DNA of 64,000 nucleotides, from the NCBI GenBank assembly GCA_013076295.1, contig RQOL01000828.1:124001-188000 (forward strand), written 5' to 3'. The notes under the pieces were generated by a model that worked only from the letters and a program-made list of their open reading frames with translations, did no database searches and was not told the origin of the DNA. Each line of letters starts with the position of its first letter. The first letter of the stretch is position 1. Source of the DNA: Sanderia malayensis (Eukaryota; Cnidaria; Scyphozoa; Semaeostomeae; Pelagiidae). Both the position numbers and the translations under genes were made by a program. Positions 31,388 through 42,600 of this stretch are shown piece by piece.

Positions 31388-32818
31388 GTGTCGATTGAGG
31401 AGTGGAACATTTTCGTTCGCAGGTCGGATGCTTTTCGATCAGGCTCTGACATAGATGGACCGTCTGCACCGCCACAGTTGTTTCAGTGTGCAGGGCCTGC
31501 ACTGGGTGACAGTCTATTGAAAGCCAACCCACAAGTTACATCCCAGTCGCTTGAACACCTACTTTCTGCCATGCGTTCCCTAGCAGTGATCCCGGTCGCC
31601 ACCTGTATTCTGCGCACCGATCTTCTTCAGATGCATCAAGAACGTGATGAATCCTTCCGTGCTTATTCGGCCCGAGTGCGTGGCAAAGCTGAGACATGTT
31701 CCTATGGGGCTAAGTGTGAGTGTGGCAAAGTTGTTGACTATACAGACCATATCATCCGTGACGTGCTGCTGAACGGCATTTACGATACCGACATACGTAG
31801 AGAGGTTCTTGGATCATTAGATATCTTAAATAAGCCAATAAATGACGTCATTGCCCTAGTGGAGCAGAAGGAGATGGTGCGTAATGCACTCCCCACATCA
31901 AACCTGTCTGCGATGTCGGCTTTCCAGCGCCAAAAGAAAACACCAACCAGTCCAATGCCTACACCATCCCAAGCAGATCAGAACAAAGAATCAACATGCC
32001 CTCAATGCAACAGCTCCTTCAAGTTATTTACCCAAGGTGCTCGCGGCTGGAACACGAAGCCGCACCAGGTCTGCATTGATTGCTGCAGAATTCGCAGAAA
32101 AAAGAAGCGCCAACAACCAGGAAATGTTCAGGTGATCGAATCTGATCCGATATCACAAGTGAGTGCGATACACCACCAGGAAAGGATCACTCCTAAACAG
32201 TACCAAGAGCCAATTCGGACAAGTCAAACTGAGGCCTCTAGCTGTTATATGAACAGTTCGGCACCCAAAATGGAACATCACATCTTTACCAAAAGTGGAT
32301 GGAGACGTGCACGACTGAGGGATCACCCGAGGCTACCAATCACGATCTCTCTTGACCAGCCAACCACAATCGCCGATAAAGACCATCGCATTCAAGTGAC
32401 CACCACCGCCATTGCAGACACTGGAGCGCAATCAGATCTGTGGTCCCTAGATGAATATCTCTCCTTTGGATTCTTACGTGATGATCTCAAACCTGTCAAA
32501 CTTAGTTTGGCAGCAGCCAACCGTTCTCCAATCAGCATAGAGGGTGCATTCTTTGCCAAGCTTAGTGTGACACTACCGAATGGTCAGATGACATCTAGCC
32601 GCTCAATGGTGTATGTCAGCAACTCAGTCAGAACCATGTACCTGTCCTACGAGACATTGCTTAACCTGGGCTTACTATCACAAAATTTCCCATCATCTGA
32701 GAACACAATAGACAGCAGGAACAATGATAGCTCCAATGAGGTACACGCACCTCCTTCAATCAACGCAAGTCGATTCGTGAGGAATGGTTGCGAAAAACCA
32801 AAGACCACAGCTTCGTAA
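31388..32818 (+). CDS. Gypsy G2 gag and protease region, 476 residues
   Basis: The open frame has a gag-like N-terminal part (residues about 30-190), a Cys-rich segment CPQCNSSFKLFTQGARGWN then HQVCIDC (about 200-228) with two CxxC pairs, and a retroviral-type aspartic protease start AIADTGAQSDLWS (about 338). The upstream frame 31145-31369 probably holds the true gag start; a stop separates them. Directly after the protease region the element jumps to the RNase H region, so the reverse transcriptase is missing. Confidence 0.75.
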   Translation: MSIEEWNIFVRRSDAFRSGSDIDGPSAPPQLFQCAGPALGDSLLKANPQVTSQSLEHLLSAMRSLAVIPVATCILRTDLLQMHQERDESFRAYSARVRGKAETCSYGAKCECGKVVDYTDHIIRDVLLNGIYDTDIRREVLGSLDILNKPINDVIALVEQKEMVRNALPTSNLSAMSAFQRQKKTPTSPMPTPSQADQNKESTCPQCNSSFKLFTQGARGWNTKPHQVCIDCCRIRRKKKRQQPGNVQVIESDPISQVSAIHHQERITPKQYQEPIRTSQTEASSCYMNSSAPKMEHHIFTKSGWRRARLRDHPRLPITISLDQPTTIADKDHRIQVTTTAIADTGAQSDLWSLDEYLSFGFLRDDLKPVKLSLAAANRSPISIEGAFFAKLSVTLPNGQMTSSRSMVYVSNSVRTMYLSYETLLNLGLLSQNFPSSENTIDSRNNDSSNEVHAPPSINASRFVRNGCEKPKTTAS

Positions 32819-33128
32819 GACTATGGCCACTTTCAAGCCATTTTTAAGCCCGCGATGCAAGTTTGAATGGTCCCCACAGCTAGAAACAGCTTTCCAGGCA
32901 TCCAAGAAGAGGGAGAGGAGTCTGAGGAGCTCCATACACTCCTCTCCACACCCTCTTCCTGGAAAAGAAGAGGGTGTGGAGCTTTTCGACTTGAGCCGAC
33001 GCACTTGCCTCTGCCCCGATTGGTCCAGCCACGGTATAGGATATTTCCTCCTTCAACAGCATTGTAATTGCCCCTCAGGAGTACCTGACTGCTGCCAAAA
33101 TGGATGGAGGATAACCCTAGCAGGCTGA
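32784..33128 (+). pseudogene. Gypsy G2, RT/RNase H border fragment
   Basis: The reading FKPFLSPRCKFEWSPQLETA, then EGVELFDLSRRTCLCPDWSS, then GIGYFLLQQHCNCPSG, is the connection and first RNase H motif (D.S..G.G...Q in other gypsies, here PDWSSHGIG). A GAAGAGGG(T/A)G(T/A)GGAG inverted repeat sits at 32905-32983 and disturbs the frame. Fingers and palm of the RT are absent. Confidence 0.7.
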
Positions 33129-33185
33129 CGGTTTCTTAACTCAGCCGAGCAGCAATATGCAGCAATCGAAGGAGAAGCGCTTGCA

Positions 33186-34208
33186 GTGGCCTGGGGACTC
33201 GAACAAACGCGTTATTTTACTCAAGGGTGTGATAACCTTGTAGTCACGGATCACAAACCGCTGGTCAAGATTTTTGGTGATAGGGCTCTGGACGAAATAT
33301 CCAACACACGCCTCTTCAGATTGAAGCAGAGGACCTTACCCTGGCGATTTGATATAATTCACCGCCCCGGACGATACAACTATGCGGGTGATGCCACATC
33401 CAGACATCCTTCTCCATCAGGATCTTGGAAGGGTATACCGTTAGGAACTCTCAGTGACCCAGATTTAGCCGAGTCGGCACTGGTGGCTACCATTCGCAAT
33501 GATACCGAAGACCTCACTGTCATCCCTTGGTCTTTGATTGTCCGTGAGACAGCGCAAGACGATTGTTTACGCCACATCTTACACCTGTTGGAGAATCGGG
33601 GTAGCATTGACAGCCATGACACAGCCCGAGAAGGACTTTCACCTGTTTGTGGGTCACTCTATTCTCAAGATGGTGTACTGATGTATAATGATCGTGTTGT
33701 CGTCCCACAAACACTTCGCCACAAAGTTCTCCAAGACCTTCACTCAGCATACCAAGGAGTGTCCACAATGGAACTACGCCCGAGAACTATTGTATATTGG
33801 CCCGGTATGACGAAGGACATTCAGGAAGCAAGGAATACATGTGCCGACTGCAACCGAAACTCTCCATCACAAGCAACTACACCACCGATGCCTTCCTCCG
33901 CATCGTCCACTCCATTTGAGGAAATATTTGCTGATTTCTTTGATTACTGTGGCCACCACTACTTTGTCGTAGGAGACCGTCTCTCAGGCTGGGTTGAAGT
34001 GCTAAGCTCAAGCTCAGGATCAATTCTAGCAGGCTCCGCTGGTCTCATTTGTCATTTACGGAAATTCTTTGCTACTTTTGGTGTGCCACAGGAACTTCCC
34101 AGTGGCGGTGGTCCAGAATTCATCTCGCCGTCCACAGAGAATTTCCTTCGCACCTGGAATGTCAGACATCGCGTATCTTTGGCCGCATTCCCGCAATCTA
34201 ATGGATGA
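33186..34208 (+). pseudogene. Gypsy G2 RNase H and integrase, 340 residues
   Basis: DNLVVTDHKPLVKIFGD is the third RNase H motif. YQGVSTMELRPRTIVYWPGM with CADCNRN is the integrase HHCC finger. The core has EIFADFFDY (first Asp), but ELPSGGGPEF has Gly where gypsy integrases have the second Asp (SDGGPEF). A TGA at 34206-34208 interrupts just before the Glu-containing helix (AEVVVKAAKRL), which continues in frame to 34529. Inactive integrase. Confidence 0.85.
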
Positions 34209-35060
34209 GCAGAAGTAGTGGTGAAAGCTGCTAAAAGGCTGTTAATGTCTAATACCGGCCCGACTGGGAATCTCAACCAAGACAGTTTTCTTCAAGCTAT
34301 CTTGCAGTTGCGCAACACCCCTGACCGTGATTGCAGCCTCTCACCTGCAGAAATCATCTTTGGACGTCCGCTCAGGGACTCTCTCTCTTTTGTGAATCGA
34401 CTGGAGAAATATTCGAATCCCCATATTCGGTCACTTTGGCGCGACGCATGGTCTGCCAAAGAAGAAGCACCAAGGACAAGAATATCCAAAACAGCTGAGA
34501 ATTTAAAGCTGCATTCACGCCCGCTATAACCACTGGCTGTCGGTGACAAGGTTCACCTCCAGAATCAGTGTGGTCCTCACCCAGCCAAATGGGACAGATC
34601 AGGACTAGTTGTCGAGTCATTAGGCAACGACCCGTACCGAGTAAAGGTGGACAGATCAGGGAGACTGAGACTGTGGAACCGTCGATTTCTGAGAGCATAC
34701 ACGCCATTTGCCACTGAACTTCCCCAAGCAGCATACATACCATTCGCCACTGAGCCTCCGTCAGTTACCTATGAGCCCGTTACTGCAACCCCGTCTGCCC
34801 CAAGATCACAGGAAATGGCCGGCCCACAGGAAATACCAAATCCCTCTGAAGTGCGTACAGACAGCATTCCGCTTTTACAGCCCGCTCTGCAACCGGTCAC
34901 AGAGGACCGTCACCAGGGATCGCCAACTGCAGTGACTCCTTTGCCGGACAGGGTTGGTGATGTTTGGTCGCCACCCCCAACCATTCCTCACACTCGCCCG
35001 ACCCGTCAGAGACGACCACCTAAACGGTATGAGCCAGAGACAGGTAAATGGATTGCATGA
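34209..35060 (+). pseudogene. Gypsy G2 integrase C-terminus
   Basis: After the TGA the same frame continues AEVVVKAAKRLLMSN and LSPAEIIFGRPLRD, is stopped once more at 34527, and then gives VGDKVHLQNQCG, KWDRSGLVVE and YRVKVDRSG, the SH3-like integrase tail (the GPF-like block). A Pro-rich end with RPTRQRRPPKRYEPETG follows. The last reading frame (34647-35060) stays open to the TGA before the polypurine tract. Confidence 0.8.
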
Positions 35061-35110
35061 TTTAAAAATGGATTTCATGCTGAGTCCAGTAATAACAGCT
35101 CACTGGACTG

Positions 35111-35121
35111 GGGGGGGGGGA
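35111..35121 (+). other. Polypurine tract of gypsy G2
   Basis: A run of ten G plus A directly abuts the 3' LTR start at 35122. A purine run next to the 3' LTR is the usual plus-strand primer. Confidence 0.8.
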
Positions 35122-35477
35122 TGTAGAGATTTTACAATAAAGGACTGGGAATTAGTAGACCACTTCAGTCCAGTCAGCTATTTTGTTTCCTTGCTTCGTG
35201 AGCAGTTTCACCTGGCAGCCTTCTTCTGTTGAACAAGGACGTGTTTTGATGTATAACAATGGTCCAGGACGTTTTTGACCTTTTCATAGTATGTTTATTT
35301 ACTTTATCTCCTCTTCTTGCTCTTTTAATCATGATAGGTGGACTTTGTGCTCAGTATTTCTAATTATTGTTTGTTATATTATTCTTAGGCCTCTATCATC
35401 GTTAACATTGTACAATAGGCCTAAATTTGGAAATTGAAAATACAGCACAATTTTACAAAACGAGGAGTCTTTCTTCA
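35122..35477 (+). repeat. 3' LTR of gypsy element G2, 356 bp
   Basis: Same length and nearly the same sequence as 30833-31188. It begins TGTAGAGATTTTACAATAAA, ends TTTCTTCA and is followed by the AAATG TSD. Confidence 0.9.
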
Positions 35478-36603
35478 AAATGCTTGTTCTGGAGGAAAAT
35501 AATTGTAAAAAAGTTTGACATATGCATACTGCTGCAGAGCACATAATATGGGGATACTAGTAAAATTTAGATAATAACAAAAAACGTTTCAAATATCGGT
35601 ATTTTGTTTATTTTTTGCTGAACGATGGAACAGGCCTAAATTAATCGAAGAACAAAAACAGTTGTTGAATTAAAAGTCTTGGATTTACTGGATATAATTT
35701 GTAAGCTCTAATTAAAGGTGAGTGACAGGGTTTTGATATCCCAAAAGCTTACTGAAATATTAGCAAATACAACACTTCTCCAATTCGAAAGGAAACGCAG
35801 TGGCAGATTATACCTTTTACAAGTGAATTAATACAAAGAATTGTAGCGGTCTGATATTCTGTTACATATTTAAAGTCACTTAGGCTGAAGATAATTGATT
35901 TTCCTCGTTGTGGAACCTTTTGCAGGCAAAACCCTGTGGTGTTACTTAAGTTGGAATTTCAGATTTTGGTAAAGTTTTAAAATACTTCAGTAATATCCCG
36001 TGTCGCATCAGCTAATATTTTAATAAGCTTCTGGGATGTCAAGACCATGTCACTTACCTTTAATTTGAGCATACATATTATCCAGTACATCCAAAAGTAT
36101 TAATTTTTGCAACGTTTTTGTAATTCAATAAATTTAGGCCGGGTCCATCGTTCCGCAATTAATAAACAAAATTACTGATATATGGTGCGTTTTTTGCCAT
36201 TCTAGCAATTTTAATAGTATCATCATTTGTATGCTTTGTAAAAATATGTATATATCGACTTATTTCACCATTATTATCCCCAAAACAAGCATTGAATTGT
36301 AGTGTTTCTGTATTGACTTGATGACCAACATCAACTTTTTGCCCCCTTTGAAGATGGCCGCCAAATTTTTATTGGCGTCACTGATTCGACGCGAGTCAGG
36401 TATCTAGCGCCTTCGGCGCTTTATATCATTGCTTTACACCTATCGGTACAAATACTTTTGACCGATACCGTGTAAATGGGGCCTTAGAAGCTTAGCTTTG
36501 GGTTCATAGTTGATTATTTACAGGAATAACGTTTTATTATTCCCTGTAGATAGTTATGATCCTGGTTTGAGTTAACTGAGGTGCCGTTCTTGTTTTGTTT
36601 TAG

Positions 36604-36690
36604 TCTTATCATATGTTACTTCTTCCGAAAGAGGCATGATTAATCAACCCACACCAGACACACACCCCCATTTGTTGAATGAGCTAGAAG
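36604..36690 (+). CDS. XPNPEP3: XPNPEP3 exon a
   Basis: Preceded by TTGTTTTAG and followed by GTAATT. It enters in phase with one base from the preceding exon. The reading contains INQPTPDTHPHLLNELE, matching the QPSP.THPHLL motif at the mature N-terminus of XPNPEP3, and ends one base into the next codon. Confidence 0.88.
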
Positions 36691-39600
36691 GTAATTTTTA
36701 TTTTATGTTTCTGAAGATGCACAAGTTTAAAAATCTGCACAAGTCGCAAATTCAAGTATGCATATTAGTAGCTAACTTAATTACCACCTACCACACAACC
36801 TGTCATTTGTCTAGTCGTCTAGATCCAGGTCAAATGATTATTAAAAGATTTCAATCCTCAGTGGAACAGGTGCTTGAATGAAGATCAGAAGTCAATTTGT
36901 CCCTATTTGTTGTCGTGTTTTATCATTACATCGTCTTCGATTTTTCACTCATTTCAGTGAAAAAACTTACCAAATTTAGTGGAAACTGGGAATGGTTTTT
37001 GTTGTGTTATGTGAATTTTATTGTTACATTTTCTTTTAATGATGTCATGATACCAGTTAAGCGTAAAGTTAACGTTTTACTAGTATCTATTGCTCTGGGT
37101 ACTTCGTTACTAATATTGCTGACATACTTTAACTACAATCGCAAAAGAGAACTGGCTTTTCTTTACTATGGTATCAGAGAGAATGACCATCCAAAACGGG
37201 AAAAAGGAGTTATGGAGCAGATGACTGCGTTAGAAACTTTTTCAAATTTGCTTCAGAACCCGCGATGGCCTGTGGTATTTCCTTCAAGACATAAAATGAC
37301 AGCACATCAGACACAAGAGAGTGAGATCAACTTTGATGGTTGTGAAGGATTGGTCTGTATTTCACTGCTTTTTTAAGATTTAATTGTTTTTTGCTTCTTA
37401 GTTACTGCGGGTATTACGAGGAAAGAATACAAAGAACGAAGAAGAAATTTATTGAGGTATTTTAAGCAGCTTAATATCAAGAGCCTGTTGATCAACATAA
37501 TGTGTTTGCTGGATATTGTACTCGATAGTTGTAATATATTGATGATGTTTTTATTTTTACGATTATTAGCATACTGTCAAATTCTGATATTGGAAGATCA
37601 TACAACCAACATGCTGTGGTGCTAACTGGTAACTCAATACAAATGATGTCTCAAGATATTCCGTGAGTGCCATTTTGTTCTGAAATTACTTTGAAATATA
37701 TGAATGGTCCATGCAGACTGATGCAAAACATTTCTAATGAATTTTAAGTTGAACACAATCACCAAAATAGGGAAAACGTCTTAAATAATCGATGGAAATG
37801 TTCAGGAACGACGGATTCAAGAATAATCCAGTAGAAAATTAATACAGTTTTGGATCAAAAGTATTACACCACTGGCACCACCGTTTTTAAATTGCCGTAA
37901 TGTGGCCCAAGGCCTGAGTTAGAAAATTCGCATAACAATATCGGAACAAGCGGTTTTCAAAGACAATTTTCCTTGACAGAAATATACTCCAAATTTCTCA
38001 ACTTCTCAATCCATGTTATATTGTTATATGAAAATAATCAAGGAAAATTGCAAGGCAGTGCCTTGAAAACTTGTAATCTGGATTCCGAGGTCTAAGGCTC
38101 TTTCACCAATTTCCGTTCAGGAGACAAGGCGAAGAGCAAGTAATTTCACATGACATAGAAAGAAAACGGCACAGTTCTACTTCTCTTTCCTTTTCTTACA
38201 CGTAAGAGAGCTCCTTTTCGGCATACTTTAATACTTTATACGACAATCGATACACGACAGACATCACAGTATCTCCAATACTGCGGAAAACGGCGGCCCA
38301 AAACAACAATAAATCTAACAGCAACTATGAGGCAACGAGGTCTTTCACAAGCATCTCGATCCCCAACCGCATGCTCAAAAACTAAGGCAACGAGATCTTT
38401 CTCAAGCACCTCGCTCCTGAACGGCATGCTTTCTCTTTCTGATGCTCACACATCCAGGCGAGTCTAGAACTGATTAATTGAAACTAAAACACTTACATTT
38501 AACTACTAAAATCACGTGACAACAGATACAACGAATAATGAACTAAGTACGTCCACTGGGAGTAATTACGTCCGGCGATTGAAGTAAAAGTAAAACCTGA
38601 ATACCTTTGTATAGAACTGAATTATGGGTGTGAATCAATACAAGAATTAAAATAAAGGATTAACAGAATTATAAACAGTACCGATACTACAAGGCAAATA
38701 ACAAAACATGCGAATGAATGAACAAAAACTGACGAACAACTAGCAGTATTGCAAACTATTTACCAAAATTATCAAAGTGGACAAAGAAAAACCGCAATAA
38801 ATATAATTTTTCTCGCACAGCACCACTCAATTTCTCTTTCACTTAAAGGATACTTTACACTATTCAAACATTAACGGATTACTACAAACGTCTGGCCAGA
38901 GCTGGGCCACTTTTGGCCACCTTTAGTCTAAAAAACCACACGACTCAGAACACGAGTGAACACGAGTGAACACGAATGAACACGAGTGAACACGAATGAA
39001 CACGAGTGAACACGAATGAGCACGAGCCATTAGGCAGGGAACACGAATGAACACGAGTCATTAGATGGAGAACACGAGTGAACACGAGTCATTAGTTGGA
39101 GAACACGAGTGAACACGAGTCATTAGTTGGAGAACACGAGTGAACACGAGTCATTAGTTGGAGAACACGAGTGAACACGAGTCATTAGTTGGAGAACACG
39201 AGTGAACACGAGTCATTACTCGCCATTTCTATAAGAATACCTAACTGAGCCTCAATCTTGTTCCAAAACTTCCATTGACCAATTTCCATTTCCATTGTGC
39301 ATTTCCATTGACCAATGAGCCTCAGTAATCTTATATTAAAGAGAACACTCTTGTTAATGCAAATGAAAAGCAATGAAGAGAAGAGGGTGAGTGGGAGAAA
39401 TTGTTCTTGTACTTTGAGCTCCGGAAAAGAATGATAAGTCATACCTCATTCTGTACAGCTATATGCCTCTTGGGTTAATCTCCCCCAAACGTACCGCCTG
39501 TTTTACGTAGGCTCAGATTATTATATATTGCCATAAAGGATATGCTATGTTGAAGAGCTGTTAAGTTGACTTAAAAAATTCTCAAAGTTTATTGAACGTT

Positions 39601-42600
39601 AGATATGTATAGTCAACCTATACATATCTAACGTTCAATAGATGTTCCAAGCCGTTTGCTGTTGTTCTAGTTTCCAATTGGTTGTTCAGTATCATTGCTG
39701 CACACCCTTATTTCAAGCGATCAACTACAAGAATTTAGTGTAATGCGGTTCATTTATTCTAAAAGCTAGCTAGGCAAGTTAATTTAATCACAGGCGCCAT
39801 GCCCTGGATCGAAAGCGGTATCGTTATGAACTAACTTTCTCACATCGGTACTGTTTTATTTAACTATTATCGGTTGTAGCAATCCGGTGTACTTGATTAT
39901 ATTGACTCACACTTATAATCGGTAATATGCAAAGGCTATTCATGATTTAGTAATTACGTCAATAGTTGTGTCTGAGATTAACCTTTGTCCCCTGTCTAAT
40001 TATAAATTGCCCACGTTCATAAGAGAAGAGACAGTTTTTTATCGTGGAATCTAGAGTGCTGTCAAGTTTCAGTGAGAGCTATGGATACTGATTTCCCAGG
40101 AAATGAGGAAACAAAAAGGGGGCAGGAATTTAATGAGTTAGAGGACAGTGACGAAGAGAGCGAAATCGAATTTATTTGCGAGATTAAAGCATCGACTGCA
40201 GACCGAGAAGTTAAAATTGAATCACCAAAGAAGAAATCAAAGTTGGCCGATTCAAATCTGGGTATTTGCTTAGAGACTTCTGATGAGGTAGATATTCATA
40301 TTCGTATTGTATAATTTTTTATCTATTGATGTTTCAACTCACTAAAAAAGCTTCTCGCACATCTAGTTCTTATAAGAAACCTGCCTTGATATTGAGCACT
40401 CAAGTTTGTTAAGGTTTTTTCGCATTTTATCATAAATATCACGTAACCGAAACAATTAACAATTAACCCATAAAAAATTAGTTTTTTCTGCACTTTCTTT
40501 CTATTTTCTTTTTCTGCAAAAACTAAGCTTTCGAAAGCAAGTTGCATTTAGAACCGTCAATGTATATTGCAATTTACTCGCCAGTATGGTAGAAATAACC
40601 ACGCTCTGATTGTATAAAAAAATCTATTTAAGTAAGCAAGATGGAAACTGCCCAAGGACATTATTGATAAAAGTATTGTACAGTTAATAAAATATTTTGT
40701 GCAACTTAACATTGCAATAACTGTTTATGTTAAGCAGAATTATATCTATATCCTCAGGATGAATATTCTTCTTGCACCACATGCGATGTAGATTGTGATA
40801 CAGTTCTTTGTGACACTAAGGGGGTCGAAGCAGATGAGCACCTTTCTGATGAATCTATAGAGTATTTTCAAGGGAACAAGAATTTGCCGATATACAGCAA
40901 AGAAACGCCTGATATAAAGGAAATACTGCAGATATGTTTGACGGGGGAGATTCCTAAAGCCAAGATCTCTACAGTGAAGCCCATGCGTGTCACAACAACA
41001 GCAACCTTCGTGGTTAATCAAGGAACTCTAAACTTACCTCATCCATACGACTTGGAGGCTGATGACATATCTGGCTCATACAAAAAAAAGAACAAACAAG
41101 ATTTTACGAAGTCAATCAAGAAGCAGGGAGTATTACGAATTACGCACAGATACATGAGAAGAAGAATGCCAGTGGTGAGGTCGTGGACGGAACAATTAAC
41201 GAGAGAGTTGGCTCGACGAAATGGGTACAGAGAAAACCAAACTTCAATAATGCATATGCTGTCATCAGAAAAAGAGCAGTACACAAAGCCACACTTGAGA
41301 AGCATAATGTTCAATTTATTCGTTACAATATTTACATCATGTCATTGGGTGAATACAACAACATCCATCGAAATCTGAGAAACAAAAATGATTATACCCT
41401 TGAATGCAGTAATATGATCTTAAGCTACTACTTCGATTCCGAAGAAGAAGTTGAAGTTGAAAGTGCCCAACATGGCAATGCTAAAAACCCCAAAACCCCT
41501 TTGTTCGTGCCGGTTGTACACTCTACGAAGCAGATGATACAGCAGGCTGTGCAAGAAAGTAGCAATACAGCTCCTAGAATGCTGAAAGACACACTTGTTG
41601 ATGCACAAGACATCGAAACACCCATGAGTCAATTGGTCAGAAACAGCAAACAGGTGTCAAACTATAAGCAAAATTATGCTCAGAAAAATTGTTCTGATGG
41701 CGATGAATTGCTCACAATAATGTTGGAGGTATTTAGAGGAGGTTGCAATGATGTGTGTGATGGCTCTGATGCCCATCAAATCTTGTTGCAAGAAATTTGC
41801 AATGGCAAGCAGGCAAATGTAGTTGCATATTCCAAACCAACTTCAAGCGGTAAGATTCACTTTTATAATTCCATATCCACGTTAATTCTTTTTAGAGGCT
41901 AGGTCTCTGTTACATGTTTGCTGCAATGTTTCTTGCATATACATATTGTTAATTTTGATTTATTTGATTTTGCAGGTTTTGTTGTGGAGATACGGAACTG
42001 TTCACAGTCCTATCAATTGACACGACCTTCAATGTTGCAAACTATCATCTGACTCAGACAGTGTACCGGAACCTGGCTTTTCTTAAAAGAGAAGATGGTA
42101 GACACCCTTGGTTTCCTGGCCCAGCTATGGCCCACCGAAATAAGGAGATGCACGATTACAGCTACTTCTGGCAAGCATGCAAGCGAGGCGAGAAAGAACT
42201 CCAATATCTTCGTGCATTAGGGACTGATGAAGATGAAGCCATGATTAAAGGAATGCAAAGAGAAACAAGTGCACACACAATTAATCTCCTTGGGGCAGAA
42301 CACGTAAGAAAGAACGTTAAAAGGAAATTGCAACAGTTGAACTTCCCCGAAAAGGCTTGCACACGAATCATCAATGATATATTTGGCAGCAAAAATGCAG
42401 GACTCGTGCAATGCCTATCTGGAGAGGAGCTCGACAGGAAAGCCAATGCATTGAAAGAAAAGTGGCTAGCCATTGAAAAAGCTATGACAAAGAACGACCC
42501 ACTGAAATTCGTGGAATACTTTGAGAAGCACAAAGAAACAGCAATTCGGCAGAAAATGATAAAATCCGTCCGTGAAGCGGCAAATGAGGTTTGTCATTTT

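Larger units (their letters stand above)
30700..36431. mobile_element. hAT-like foldback element hosting a gypsy element
   Basis: Ends are CAATGATATAAAGCGCCGAA and its inverse, flanked by CTTTACAC at 30692-30699 and 36432-36439 (8-bp TSD). With the gypsy element (30833-35482) removed, the element is about 1.08 kb. Its arms (30700-30832 plus 35483 to about 35780, and about 36010-36431) match over about 430 bp, e.g. the block CGAACGATGG...GGCCTAAATT. The loop is about 35780-36010. CA...TG termini and an 8-bp TSD suggest hAT. Non-coding. Confidence 0.8.

Noticed and set aside
38942..39225. CRISPR or telomere-like repeat
   Set aside because: A 31-bp tandem array without variable spacers, mirrored at the other end of a MULE; it is a terminal minisatellite.
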